From assembly GCA_008360975.2 (NCBI GenBank), contig CM039211.1, forward strand, positions 18,138,943 through 18,202,942: a stretch of 64,000 bases of DNA, in the 5' to 3' direction. The position numbers and the translations under genes were made by a program. This document shows, in pieces, positions 12,988-24,560 of the stretch. How positions within the stretch are numbered: position 1 is the first letter of the stretch; each line of letters opens with the position of its first letter. The stretch is from Lichenostomus cassidix (Eukaryota > Chordata > Aves > Passeriformes > Meliphagidae). A model generated the notes under the pieces. The model saw only the letters and a program-made list of their open reading frames with translations, was not told the DNA's origin and did no database searches.

Positions 12988-14096
12988 TGTGGTGAATTCA
13001 CCTTGACTGGCTTGCCAACTGCCCACCAACATGCTAGTCTGCTCTATCACTCTCTCCATCAACAGGATAAGGGGAGAAAATATGGTGAAAAGCTCATGGG
13101 TCGAGCTAAGGACAGGGAGGTCACTCACCAATTACTGTCACGAGCAAAACAGACTCCACTTGGAGAAATTTATGTAATACACTGCCAATTAATTATAACA
13201 GACTAATACAGAGAGAAATAAGAATAAACCCCCAAATCCTTCCCCTACCCTTCTTCCTAGGCTCAACTTTTCTTCTGCTTTTTCTATCTCCTCCCTTCAA
13301 GCAGTACGGGAGGATGGGGAACAGGGGTTCAGCTCACAGTGCTTCATCTCTGCCATGTCCTCCTCACATTCTTCCCTGTATGGTCCCCGCCATGGGATAT
13401 GACCCTTCTCAAACTGCTCCTTGAAGCACAGAATTCGTTGTGTTAATTAATATGTTCAGGTGGGAAGGCCCAGGTACCTCCCCTGGGAGTTAACATTGTC
13501 TATCTGTTGCACCACTGTTGATCTCCGGCAGTCCTCTGGGGGAAGGCCCCAGAGATGGGTCTGGGGGTGCTTGGGGGATCTTTGGTGGCTTATGACTCCT
13601 CCTAAGACATGACAGCTGTCTCTCACGTTGGTGTGTGTGAGCCAGTTATGCCCCATCAGAAGGATGAAAACCCTCAGGCCTATGTGGGAAAGGTAATGTC
13701 CCGATAAATCCCCCAGGAGGTAGTTTTACACCTGAGCCAGCTGTGTAAGAGAGGACACTGGCACGATAAAAAGTGCTGTCTTATCTCCACGAGGTCTATT
13801 TCTTTTCCTCCATCTGGCTCACAAGCCATCTTGTTGCTAAGCAAACACTGGATTGTCATCGTCATCCTCTGGTGCAGTGTGCTCCCCCCTTCTGCACCTG
13901 GGCTGCACTTATGCAGATCTGAGGTCTTGCTGCACACCCAAAACATCTCATCATCCCTTTTGGGTGAGGGTTGCAGACCTGTCCTCAGCAAAGCACCCAC
14001 TGTTTGAGCTACTGACCATTAACATTTCAGTCATTCACACACCCCTCTGGTCCACCTGCCACCAAAACCTCACCAGGTAACCAGGCTCTTAAAACA
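12988..14096 (+). mobile_element. ERVL-type solo LTR, decayed, possibly with a nested insert
   Basis: This is an ancient endogenous-retrovirus long terminal repeat. The segment from TGTGGTG at 12,988 to about 13,437 follows, block by block, a common avian ERVL-class LTR as I recall it. The blocks are the tgctctatcactctc motif, gctcatgggtcgagctaagg, tcactcaccaattactgtcac, agcaaaacagactccacttgg, and the C-rich tract ending ttcttcctaggctcaac. A short piece near 14,057-14,075 (ccaccaaaacctcacca) resembles the LTR's 3' end. The middle, about 13,439-14,050, does not align with what I recall. No gag, pol or env coding sequence is visible, so this is a solo LTR or fragment. I see no clear target-site duplication. 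The first 450 bp is firm. The right boundary could be about 14,076 or 14,096. Confidence 0.75.
13439..13730 (-). mobile_element. Possible second LTR-like insert inside the LTR
   Basis: Similarity to the surrounding LTR breaks off at about 13,437. A block of roughly 290 bp follows that, read on the minus strand, begins TGTAAAAC (13,730) and ends TTAACACA (13,439), the TG...CA form of retroviral LTR ends. The 5 or 6 bases on each side do not match, so no target-site duplication supports it, and I do not recognise the family. It could instead be a variant central region of the host LTR. Confidence 0.3.
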
Positions 14097-17000
14097 TAAA
14101 TACATCATGGAACTGAAAAGGAAATGCAGCAGCATAAAGTCATGCATAACCAATGAGGGATGGTCATTTGGTCTGTAACAGTCACTGTCATTTTGCATTT
14201 GACTGTGATGATCTGACCCCTTGGCAGGAACCTCTTCTACACCAAAATTCAGACTTCACATTTTCCTCAGAGGACAAAAGGGTGTGCCCCATGCATTTTA
14301 CCAGTTTGTTTCACACGGCAGATTATGCTATGGAAGATATTTGCAATAAATATTCTAAATAAGTCAAAAGAAATGGTGTGTAACTTATTATCCATTCCAG
14401 GAGCCATGCTGTCCCTCCACCACAAAGAATTTCCTCATAGACCTCATTCTATGCCTATACTCAGCATGTAATGCATATTCCATTATTTGATTTTAGGTCT
14501 ATGCACCACTGCTTGTGCAAGGCTCATGTTTTCTCTTGCTCCTCTGGAAAACAGTGAATACATGATATATGGGTTCCAAGACTCAAACAAAGCTCCTACA
14601 AGAATTCCAGAAAAACTTGTTTGCTGACTATCATGTTATTGTCATATTTTCCACCTTCCTAAAGTGCCCTACTTGTCATGAATTACCAAATGAACGCGTA
14701 ATGCAGAAAGCTTAGCAATTTACTGTGACTTTTGGTTCAGATTCCTTCCTGTTCTCCGGTTACTGAATTTTTAATGCACCATTTATTACTTGAACAGAAA
14801 GGTTTAATATCTCTCACACAAGACTCTTGGTGGCATTTTACCATTTGTGTGTTTCCCTCCCACCCCCCACACTTTTCCTGTGTGCAATCTGTGTGAATTT
14901 TTCTTTTCCCCTGCTGAATGGCACACACCACAGAATTGGAAGGATTTGAAATACGTGTTCAGTTATAATTTTAACAACAGTAATGAGGTATTACTTCAAG
15001 CCTCTTTTTTGCACAGTATTTTCCCTGATTTAGTTGCATAAAGTGGTGATATGCTGGTTTATTCTCCTATAGGTAAGGTTATAGTAAGGTATAAAGAAAC
15101 TTTATATGCTTTTATCTTACTGCTATTCTCCCTGGATTACTGGATGGGATTCTATTCTCTTACAGGACCAAGTTCCACGGGTTTACATACTTTTATATCA
15201 AACTGACTGCATCTGTCCTTGAGGGCAATGTTGCACTTTAATGGTATGGTTAAACACAACAACTTTTGTGCATAGACAAACCCTCAGGGCTCAGACAGAT
15301 GCTAAGTTTACTGCAGCTCAACGAGTTAGTGCACATCAGCAGAGCCACAGTAACCAATCATATACATGCACTTTGTCTGTCCCAAATGTGACGTAAAATA
15401 TAAGTGCTTACAACTCTCTTGCCGAGTCCCTCTTTTTTCTTACTTAGCCAATACTCAGCATGTGATTAGCTTCTGTACAAGCAAAAAACCAAGTCAGACT
15501 GAATCTAAAACATACAGGAGATCACCTTTAAAAAAGCTGAGGAGGACAGGAATTCCATGGGATAGAACTGATCCATTTAAAAAGCAATAGTGGAGAAAAA
15601 TAACTAAAAGTTGCCTTTAAAATGAATTTACTGACTTTTTCCTCATGTGATTGGCTTAGTGTCTGGGATGCACAACAGTTGCAGCATGAAGATTCTGTGA
15701 CCCCAACCTATACTTTTGATGAGGGTGAGTACATCTCATTTGGTTCTTAGGCTTATAGAGAGAGAAAAATCCTTTTTCCCCAATTTCTTCCTCAATATCT
15801 AGGTCACCTAAGCAATTTTAAAATCAATGGAAACTCTAAAAATGAGCCAACACCCAGTCCCTCAAGATGACTATGATGTGCTGAGACTGCTCACTCTGAG
15901 TCGAGACTGACAGCAGCACTCTTCTCGCTCTCGAGTTTAGTCATCCTAATGCAGGAAGCCATAAAGCAAAGCAGTACAATAGTCTGTCTTACAGATGTAC
16001 TGGTGTACAGCAGCCTCCTGTGATGATAGATTTGGCTAAACTCCATCTGTGTGCAGGGGGTGACACACCAGACAGGCAGGTCAAGTGCAGCCTTGCCTAC
16101 CCCTTGCAGACAGGAGAGGCAATCTGCCCTCACCCAGCGCGCTGGGGAAGGACCTTCTCACAGAGATTTGTAGCAGAGAGCAGGATAAATGAGAGCAGTT
16201 GTAGCACTAATGGCCTCTGAAACTTAGAATGGTCCTAATGGACCACTGATTTGGACAAATAAACCCCCGTGCTGGTGCCCTTAGGCTGGTGTCAGGCCAA
16301 TTCTACTGCTGCAGAACCTGAACACACCTTCTATAGGTGGCCCTAGTGTTATATCAGCCTTTCTTAAAATGAACCAGAAATGTGCTTAGGACAAAAGACA
16401 CTTCCACAAAAGTATAGTTTTCATCCTGTCTCACTCTGCCTCATGTTCAGTTTTCTGCTTAAAGCCTTCTTCTGCAGCCCTCCCTGTCCTGCCCTGTGAC
16501 TGATCTTGAAGGAAACAGTGAAGATAATGACTATGGCTTGCAGGGAAGCCAGAACTGTGGGCTGCAGGTTTTTTGGGTTTTTTGTGTCTCTACTCACCAA
16601 GCCTGTTCTACATATTCTAGGAGGATCCTTTGATAGGGTATATTAAGAGCTGCTGACAGCCTCAAACTGAGATTACATGGCTAAAAGGTAATGGCACATC
16701 TTCAACATCCTGGGCTCACTGCTACTGTGCCTTTCCAGTATACAAAGCAGAAATTTCCAGCCAGAGTTTTCAATCAGTTGAGCCTATTTTTAAAGCATTT
16801 TAATTTTTCTTCTGTGTTCTTTTTCATATTTATACATTCAGACATTCTGAGGTACTAAAGCTTTATAATACATATTCATATGACAACTCCAAACATTATG
16901 ATAGCTTGTTTAGAAATTCAAAATGCAGTTTTGAGGCTGAATTATCAGTATTACTCAGAAAATTACTTGACGATGCAATCTGAAGCTGACACATCATAGT

Positions 17001-17690
17001 TGTTATTCTTGCAGACACGTAAGGCTGCTTAATAGTGACATTTAGTACTTCCTATTTTTCTGAAATATCAGGGAGCAGTTTCTTGCAATGTAACTGAGCA
17101 GGAATAAAGACAGTAGAGTAAATATGATAAAATGCAAACATGAAAGAGATATCTATTGATTATGTGTACAAACCTGCACAGCTGGAACCAAATATCAAAA
17201 TAATTTCTAGCCTATCAGGTACATATTTTGTGATGGAGGACAAAGAAAGTCTCACATAAAGTTAGGCCCTTACACAAACCACTTGATATCTTGACAATTA
17301 TTTTGTATCAGTATCAAAGCTGATGTTGAAGCTGAAATACATTGGTATCAAAAGAACAGAAGACTCTATAGTTTTTACAGGAATAAAATCTGATCATTCT
17401 CATATGAGCCTAAATGACTTCAGGCAGGATTGTCACAGATATGGGAATAGGAATGAATTAATATTCAAAATTACACAGGGGCGTGTGGGGATTATTTTGC
17501 AATAAAAATAATTTCAATTTATTAAAAAATTATAAGCATAAGAAACATTCCAGGCTAATGATGATCATTACTAGGAAAAAAAATGTGGCTGTTGATTTAG
17601 AGTGAAATCATTTATGTGTAGTATATGTTTACTCAGTATTAATCAACATCACAGTGATATAAATCACTATTAAATATTAAGGTGAAAGCT
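14097..17690. other. Unique non-coding sequence, nothing recognised
   Basis: AT-rich DNA with frames of 80 codons or fewer and no recognised domains, repeats or RNA genes. The region 16,800-17,690 is especially AT-rich. Confidence 0.55.
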
Positions 17691-18479
17691 TGAGGTCATG
17701 GAGGGCTCCGTTATATTCTCTTTCAAGAGCTCAAGGGACAAGCAGGGCGAATTATGGCAGATACAGTCATGCGCTGCTTCCCTTCTCCCCTCCCCTTCCC
17801 ACATGTCAATATGTCCCTTGGGGACTCTTTGCACAGAAAATCAGCGTGGCAGGTGCTCTGCACATCGCTTCTCCTGTGGCTGTGATCTCGGAGGCAGCAA
17901 GCATCAGGCAGGCCAGGTGGCAGCGCTGACTCGAGCATCCCTGCCCCACTGCAGGTACCCCTGCCTGCTGGGGCTGCTGCAGAGGGAACAGTTCAGCTGA
18001 GGTTTAGCAGGAGAAGAAACAAACAGTATTTGCAAAAGGAAAAACAGGAAGATTTCCCTTGATTTTAAAGGCAGGGGAAGCCTTTCTTTGCTAGTTTGAT
18101 CTTTTGGTGATAATAGAAAGCACAAGCCTGAGGGTGGTAGGAGGAAGAAAGCATCCCGCTGTGGAATTACATAGGATAAAAATAAGGGCTTGAATCTGAA
18201 ACCACGGCTCCTTTTGCCTCTTCTCCTACCTCCCACAGAGAAATGGCCAAGCGCAGTAAGCAGAGTGAGTGTATCAGCTATTGCCACCAGAGAGCTGCCA
18301 GATGTCTGCTTCGCAATTGGAAAACAAGGGGAAAAAAAAACAACCCAGCCCAGAGACGGGGGTGGGGTGGTGGAATCTGATAGTTAGTATCAGAACCCAG
18401 GGAAAATTAGCTAATGTGTGTGTCGGAACAAGAAATCCTCCCTTCCTTGCAATTACTCAAAATCTTGGCTTGCCATTGA
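17691..18479. other. Slightly GC-richer non-coding stretch
   Basis: Overlapping frames of 60 to 127 codons occur on both strands, as expected from reduced stop-codon density, and none has a recognisable domain. A short G-rich run (ggggg-t-gggg-t-gg-t-gg) lies at about 18,358-18,372. No CpG island is apparent. Confidence 0.5.
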
Positions 18480-18700
18480 GAATGCATTTTAGGGCCTGGC
18501 ATAATTAAATGGAAAGCAGGAGCCAAAAGGGAAAAAGCCAGCCCTTGAAAAGAAGAGCTAAGAGACTAAAACCATTCCTCATTTACATATTTTGCCATAA
18601 TTTCAGCAAGTTTAGCCAAATTGCACCGGGCCAAACTGATGCTGATATTAAGCAGCAGCAACTCTAGTGGATTAATCAGTTATTCTGGACATGTTCTGTA
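18480..18700. promoter_or_regulatory. Candidate conserved non-coding element by motif content
   Basis: A compact stretch of complex sequence carries several developmental-factor-like motifs: atttacatatttt (POU/forkhead-like, near 18,580), a MAF-half-site-like tgctgatatt (near 18,640), and ggattaatc (OTX/homeodomain-like, near 18,669). The motifs are visible. The regulatory role is inference, and short AT-rich motifs are common by chance. Confidence 0.2.
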
Positions 18701-21700
18701 AAACTGAACTCAGAGTTTGGCCCAGTGTTTGAAGAGTACTGTGATCATATGTAAGTTTCCTGCTATTACAGAAGTGGAATTTGGTGAAAAGCTTGTGACT
18801 GAACCACCTGTCAGACTGCTGTCCTGCAGGGAGGAGCTATTTATCCAGCAGGACTTCACCCTGGTTTTTCTCCTGTCTGGTGGCCATCAGAGCAGCCCCA
18901 GAGTACAAAGCAGCCTCACTTCACGTCTGCATTGAGATCACTTTTGATTTTATCTTGCTGACTCCCAAGTTAGTGCAGGAACTTGGAAAGCTGCGCAGTG
19001 CATCTGCATCCAATCCTGACACTTTGGCTGGGAGAGAGAGGAAGGAGGCTGGGCTCCCTCCTCTATCTACCAGCCAAGAGCTTCCCAGGGCTGCAAGAAG
19101 CCTTCAGTCTGTTTTGAGTTCTGCATTTAGCAAAGAGAGCTTGGCAGAGAGGAAACTCAGAGGAACTGCAGGTTTTCAGTGGGCCTGACCCCAGTTTTGG
19201 TTTCATAAATCTGATGCCAAAGCTGGCCAGAGGAAGGTCACTTTATCAGTGCTTGGCCATGCTACTCAGAGGTTCCTATGAAACTTCAATAACCATTAAA
19301 AAAACCCCTCAAGCCTACCACTTCCTGCAGGATAGAAACCTAACATTTCACATAGCTCTATTTAAAAGTCTCACCAGACTGAATTAAAGGGTTACTAGGA
19401 GGAACAGCCTTCTTTAGATCCTTGTGCTGAAAAGGTTACAGAAAAAAATATCTTAACCAAGTTCTTTGTAACACGAAAGGTTTGCTGTTCACACACTGAT
19501 GGTGGTAGCAGCAGAGAGTTAAAGTTTACTACTGGCATTTTTTCGTTGCTGTTTTCAGTGGTAGAATGTGATTTCTTTCTGGTCTAGCAGCCTTTCCTAT
19601 TTGTTTAGAGAACTCAGAAGGGAAGTAACTTTTGAAATATTATAAATGGTTGATTTGTTGCATAACGTATATTTTCCAGTCCCTCTGCTTGTTGTTGAGT
19701 GTTGAAGAGATATTACAACTGACAGAACTGTTTTTTCTTCCAGAAATGAAATGAATTAGTAAATGTGAGGTAAAAATGGTGCATTTTGTGGGACTCTTAG
19801 AAGGAGAAGGAAGAGACAGACAAATGGTCTCACCAAGAACTAAGTATAAGCAGAAAGAATATGATGTATTTTCATATCACACAATAAAAGCTCTTCAGTC
19901 CCACAGAGTATTTATTGTTTGTGTTACTACTGGTTAAATGGACTTCTATTTTTTCCTTCTTCTGGTCTGTATCCACTGAATTGTTATTTTTGTTCAGCTG
20001 CAGCTTCAGAGCATTTAGTGATTAAATCTCCCCTAAGGATTTGTTTTTGCAAAGCCTAGCAGTCTAAGGCATTTTTCTTCATATATTTGGTATAATTTGG
20101 CTGTTTCTAGGCTAATGGGAGGGTTAATTTTGTATTATTATTGTGCACATTAAAGAACATGTATAGAATCTCTAATCTGGGGAATTAGTAGCTGACTTTT
20201 TTTAGTCAAGACACAACTATTACGGGAGCAAACCCTGCAGACAATCATCTGTGTCAAAAGGAACTGCAATGGGGGAAAGCTAGGAAAATAAGGAGGTTGG
20301 GAATGTGGTCCTGCCCATATCAGAGACAACACCCACATATGGAGGGCCTCCATCTGAACACATGAAAAGCTTCATGAGGCCTTCACCCTCATGGCTAGGG
20401 GAAAGGGAGATCATGCCGCAAGTTTGAAGGTACCAAAAGTATTGCCTCATTGCAGAACCCTCCAGCTAATTACAGAGAGACCTGGGGTGTAAGTGGGCAA
20501 AGGCAAAAATATGGTAAAGCACCATGTGCAGTGCCATTCATAAAAGCAATTTATAAATATTCAGAGGACACAGCTGTTTGGTATTTTTTGTGTTCTCAAG
20601 GACCCCTAGAGTCCCTCTGCCTTGTGGAACTGTCACAGCTGAGAACTTCTTGAAAGTTTCTCCTTGTGCTCAGTCACAAATGTCACCTGGAGCTGGTCAA
20701 GACAAGAACCTCTGGGAAGCAGATCCCTGAATTTTCCTCTCCCATTATTGCACTCACCTCTGAGAAAGGAAGAGAGCTCCAGCATCATTCAGATGATTTC
20801 GAAAAGCTTCTCCATAATTCCATTATAATACATTGTGCAAACATGTAAGTCAAATTATACTATTTCATTTTAATGTGTAAAATTTCTCAAGTAATAGCTA
20901 GGATGAAACAAAATCAATTTGAGTTTAATAACTGAAATTAGTATTAACTACAGGATTTTTCATGGTTCCTTTATCTGATGTCTGTAGTACCCAGTATTGT
21001 TCATGAGACAGGATACCTGAATACAGAGAAGTATCCCTGTATAGCTTTTTTCACCATCCTATTTCTCAGGCTGATTGGGCAAACCTGCTTTTTACAATCA
21101 GATTTTCCACAGGAGTGGTAACTCCATCATGTAAGAAGACCCTCTTCATGCAGATTACATGGAAATAAAGCATCAAAAATATACACTACACAGAATCAGA
21201 ACTTTACTTGATCATGTCATAAATCTTTTGAAGGATTTGTTACAAACTGTGGGATTCACATTAGTTTAGGCAAGTCTAAGAAGATTATCTCCTTGGTTTG
21301 ACATTAAACTGACTGTGAGGTAATTCTTATCTTTGAGTTTATTGATCCATTGAGCTTTCTGTGACTCCCACCTAGGCTTTAGAACCAGGTTATTTTTCTG
21401 TGGAAGCACAGCAAGAAGTTTTGGAGTCTGAAACAAAATATACTGAGGATAAGATCATGGATGTTGCAGTTTTTAAGTTCTACTGGAGCCCATGTTTAGA
21501 CCCAGACTTGCCTTCTTTCGAGTAAGAGGCAGATCTTTCCAAGGAGTGATATAATAGTGCACTGAATTACTCATTTGAAGAGCTGTCTCACTACAAAAAA
21601 ACTCAAGACTTCTTTGCTGAATTTGTAAAATCAGATGCTGATTTCCACCTTCAGAGCAGACAAATACGTAGACATGTAGAATCAGCCAAGTGGAATTTCA
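18701..21700. other. Unique non-coding sequence, nothing recognised
   Basis: Short unsupported frames only (102 codons at most, 18,880-19,188). No repeat family, RNA gene or promoter signature was recognised. Confidence 0.55.
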
Positions 21701-22950
21701 AGGAGCAGAGTAGCTCAGGTCCTCTGCCATACTCAGCAGACAACCATTCACACCTGCCAAAAGCTTTGGTGTGCTTCTGGGAGGAATGTGGCTGAACAGG
21801 ATGGTCAGAAACAGGACGGGTGTGTGCTGGGCCAGGCTGGGAGCTGTTTTATTACCTCAGCAATTAGGGAAAGGCATATCTGTGTCAGAAGGAGCCATCA
21901 TTCCACACTAGCATCTTTTAATTGCTGCCCCAGCTCTCTGATCACAAACAGCTGAGCCTGGCTCCAGTGAAACTCTCTGCCAGCAAGGCTAGTGCTGGCC
22001 ACAGGCAGACTGTGCACACAGTGCAGGTGTGACATGCCCTGGGAGACAGCTCTGTGGACAGGGGCTGCCACACTGAGTAGAGGCAATGGCCTTGGCTGCT
22101 CCCTACAGCTGAACATGCCTCCCTCTCCACCAGCCATTCTTTTCCCCTGTGAGAGGAGCATTTAGCAACGGCAGGACTGAACTGCTGCTTCTGGAGGGAG
22201 CCAGGCAGTAGGCTGCTGAGCCTTCAAAAACAGGGCCCATGGAGTAGGAAAGGAGTAGTGGTGACTTTCTCATCTGCTGTCCCTGTTGAGTCCTCAAGCT
22301 CATAGCTCAGGGACAGGCAGAGTTGATCCAGTCTGGTGGAGGACTTCTTTCAGCTCCCTCAGAGGAGTAAGGGCTCTATTAAACATGGACAAACTGAGGA
22401 TCTGTCCAAGGAGGTTATTTGCTTTCCAACTGCATGTCAACAAGATTTTCTTAGCCTATAGTACTGAGAAGCCTTGGTAAACTAACAGTGCTATACCACA
22501 GTGCATGGGCTTGAAGAAATTCAGTCTGTGTACCAAGTCTTCAGCCATTCCTGCTGAGTTTTGTACCCAGCTGGGGAGATGAAGCACCAAAGGTGACAGT
22601 GGCATCTCCTTGAACTTGTAGCTGGAACTGCTTCTGCCCTTTCCTTATATGTCTTCAGCCACTAGGCTGAAAGCTGGAGAGCCAGGTAGGCATTGCTGGG
22701 GCATTGCTGGGAAGCCCTTAATTTGCCCCAAACACCTCTTCTGTACCACAGACTTTGCTTCACTGGGGTTTAGTCTGAGGTATTTGTGGTGGCTGCTGTT
22801 AAGACATCCCAGTGCCCTTGGGTGGGAAAAGGGCCAATGGATCAGCAAGTCTGTGCAGAATAACATCTCCCCAGAAGTGGCAGTACTGGGATCACTTCAA
22901 GCACGATGTGGGGCTGTAATCAGAACCATTTGTGGCAATTAAAATCCTCT
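21701..22950. other. GC-richer patch without a recognised gene
   Basis: Base composition rises and overlapping frames of 60 to 97 codons appear on both strands, consistent with fewer stop codons. A 10-nt unit gcattgctgg is duplicated near 22,689-22,709. No domain, splice-bounded exon or repeat family could be supported. Confidence 0.5.
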
Positions 22951-24324
22951 TGCTGTGCATGTGTGCTGTATTTAGGGTCTGCTTATGGAATCATTGTGAG
23001 TTTTGTATTCAACTAGGACTGGTCTCATGGGCAGCATGTACTAATCCATGGAGGGTCTGTTCTAAACCCAGTTCACTCCAGTAGTTTTAGATGAGGCTAA
23101 AAGAAATTTTCAACCTCTGTAGGCAAGAAGTGAAGAAAACCATATTGCATTAATTTTACACAAGTTGCTCAATATGGAATTTGTCTACAGTAGGACAAAA
23201 GTTCTTCCTTTTGTGGAAAAAGCTACAGGACCACCAATGAACTCCATTTTACTACTCATGAAAAAATTTAGCACTGCTGTGCCAACCATAGTACTACAGC
23301 TGCCCTAGGCAAACAAGCACATCCATGTTTACAACTGGGCAGCCTTCTCCCAAGGGCTTTTGCACGACTCTGGCAATTCTGAGAATCAACATCTATCTCA
23401 CATCCACAGCTCCCATACAAGGAGGAAAAGTCACTGTTCAGTTTATGCCTGTATGTTACATCTCTGTGGATACCTCCAAAAGCTGCTGGGAAGTGGGAAA
23501 ATAAAAAAAAAAAATCAAGCGTTTATAATAGAAGAAAGTGACAAGAATATTTAGTTTTCTATCTAAGAAGAAAACCAAAAAACCCACACATCCCTTGCAA
23601 TTCTAAGCACACCACAAAATTGTAACACCAACAGACTGATCAGACTGTAAAGTTATTGTTAGTGGATTAAATTCCCAGGAATTTGTGCAATATCAAGGAA
23701 GAAGATGATGGAAGGCATGAGGTACCTGTTCTCTAAGTCGCTAACAGTATCTAGAAGCACCATGAACTGTCACTGTCAGAAAAAAGTGCTTGTCCAAAGC
23801 CAGTGGCTTGTCCAAAGGAAATGAAGGCTTGTATGGTCTCCACATGGATGTAAACCATGGGTAACATCTGCATTTAGCTGCGCTGGTGTAACTGAGACTG
23901 AACGGGCAAACAAGTCTTCTAGAACAGATGAAGTCGTGGAATTGGGAACAGCAGACAGGAAAGGTCATGAGAAGAAAAATACAATCAGCAACTGCCTGCA
24001 TGTTTTATTAGCCTGACTTCCTAAGGAAATAGGACTTGCATAACAGTATTACTTGCCCATTTGTTTTTTCTCTCCTGCCCTCAAATAACTTCTCATTCGG
24101 TTGGCTTATTTCAACTCAGTTTATCAGAGAGGTATCAGCCTTAGATATATTCCATTCCTCCAGCTTTCATGAAAACTGGCAGCTAGACAAGAAAAAGAGC
24201 TAAATAAGTACTCCAAATGAGGGGAGGGTTTCAGCATGAATTAAACAATTACCTGCTGTGTTTTGCCTGCCAGCTGGCCAGCCAACATGGCCAAATGACT
24301 TCAAGCCCATCAGGCTTTTTTCCA
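22951..24324. other. Unique non-coding sequence with a short A run
   Basis: An A-rich run lies at about 23,499-23,514. No processed pseudogene body with family resemblance was recognised upstream of it. Frames are 86 codons or fewer and unsupported. Confidence 0.5.
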
Positions 24325-24560
24325 GGTGATGCAGAAAAGAACTGGAAAGGAGGTAAGAGGTAAGTGTATGGTGCCTGAGGGGAGGTGCAGAAAAAAGAAG
24401 CAAGAAATATTAAGGAGGGAATGGGGCAGGGGATACCTGGAGGAAGAGGTGGAAGCGTAGGCTGAGTGAGCTCTAGGAACAGAGCAGGGGAAATGAGGTT
24501 ACAGAGGTGAGAGAAGGCCATGGTGGAAGGACTGGGAGTTATTGCAGGGCAGGCAAGTGT
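24325..24560 (+). repeat. Purine-rich low-complexity tract
   Basis: About 230 nt on the plus strand is strongly enriched in A and G, with recurrent agg, gaa and ggggag strings and few pyrimidines, but it is not a clean tandem repeat. The complementary pyrimidine strand gives a proline/serine-rich open frame of 105 codons (24,249-24,566) that reflects composition rather than a gene. Confidence 0.6.

Noticed and set aside
23360..23554. Processed pseudogene ending in the A-rich run near 23,503
   Set aside because: No recognisable parent coding sequence upstream and no flanking duplication. The A run is short.
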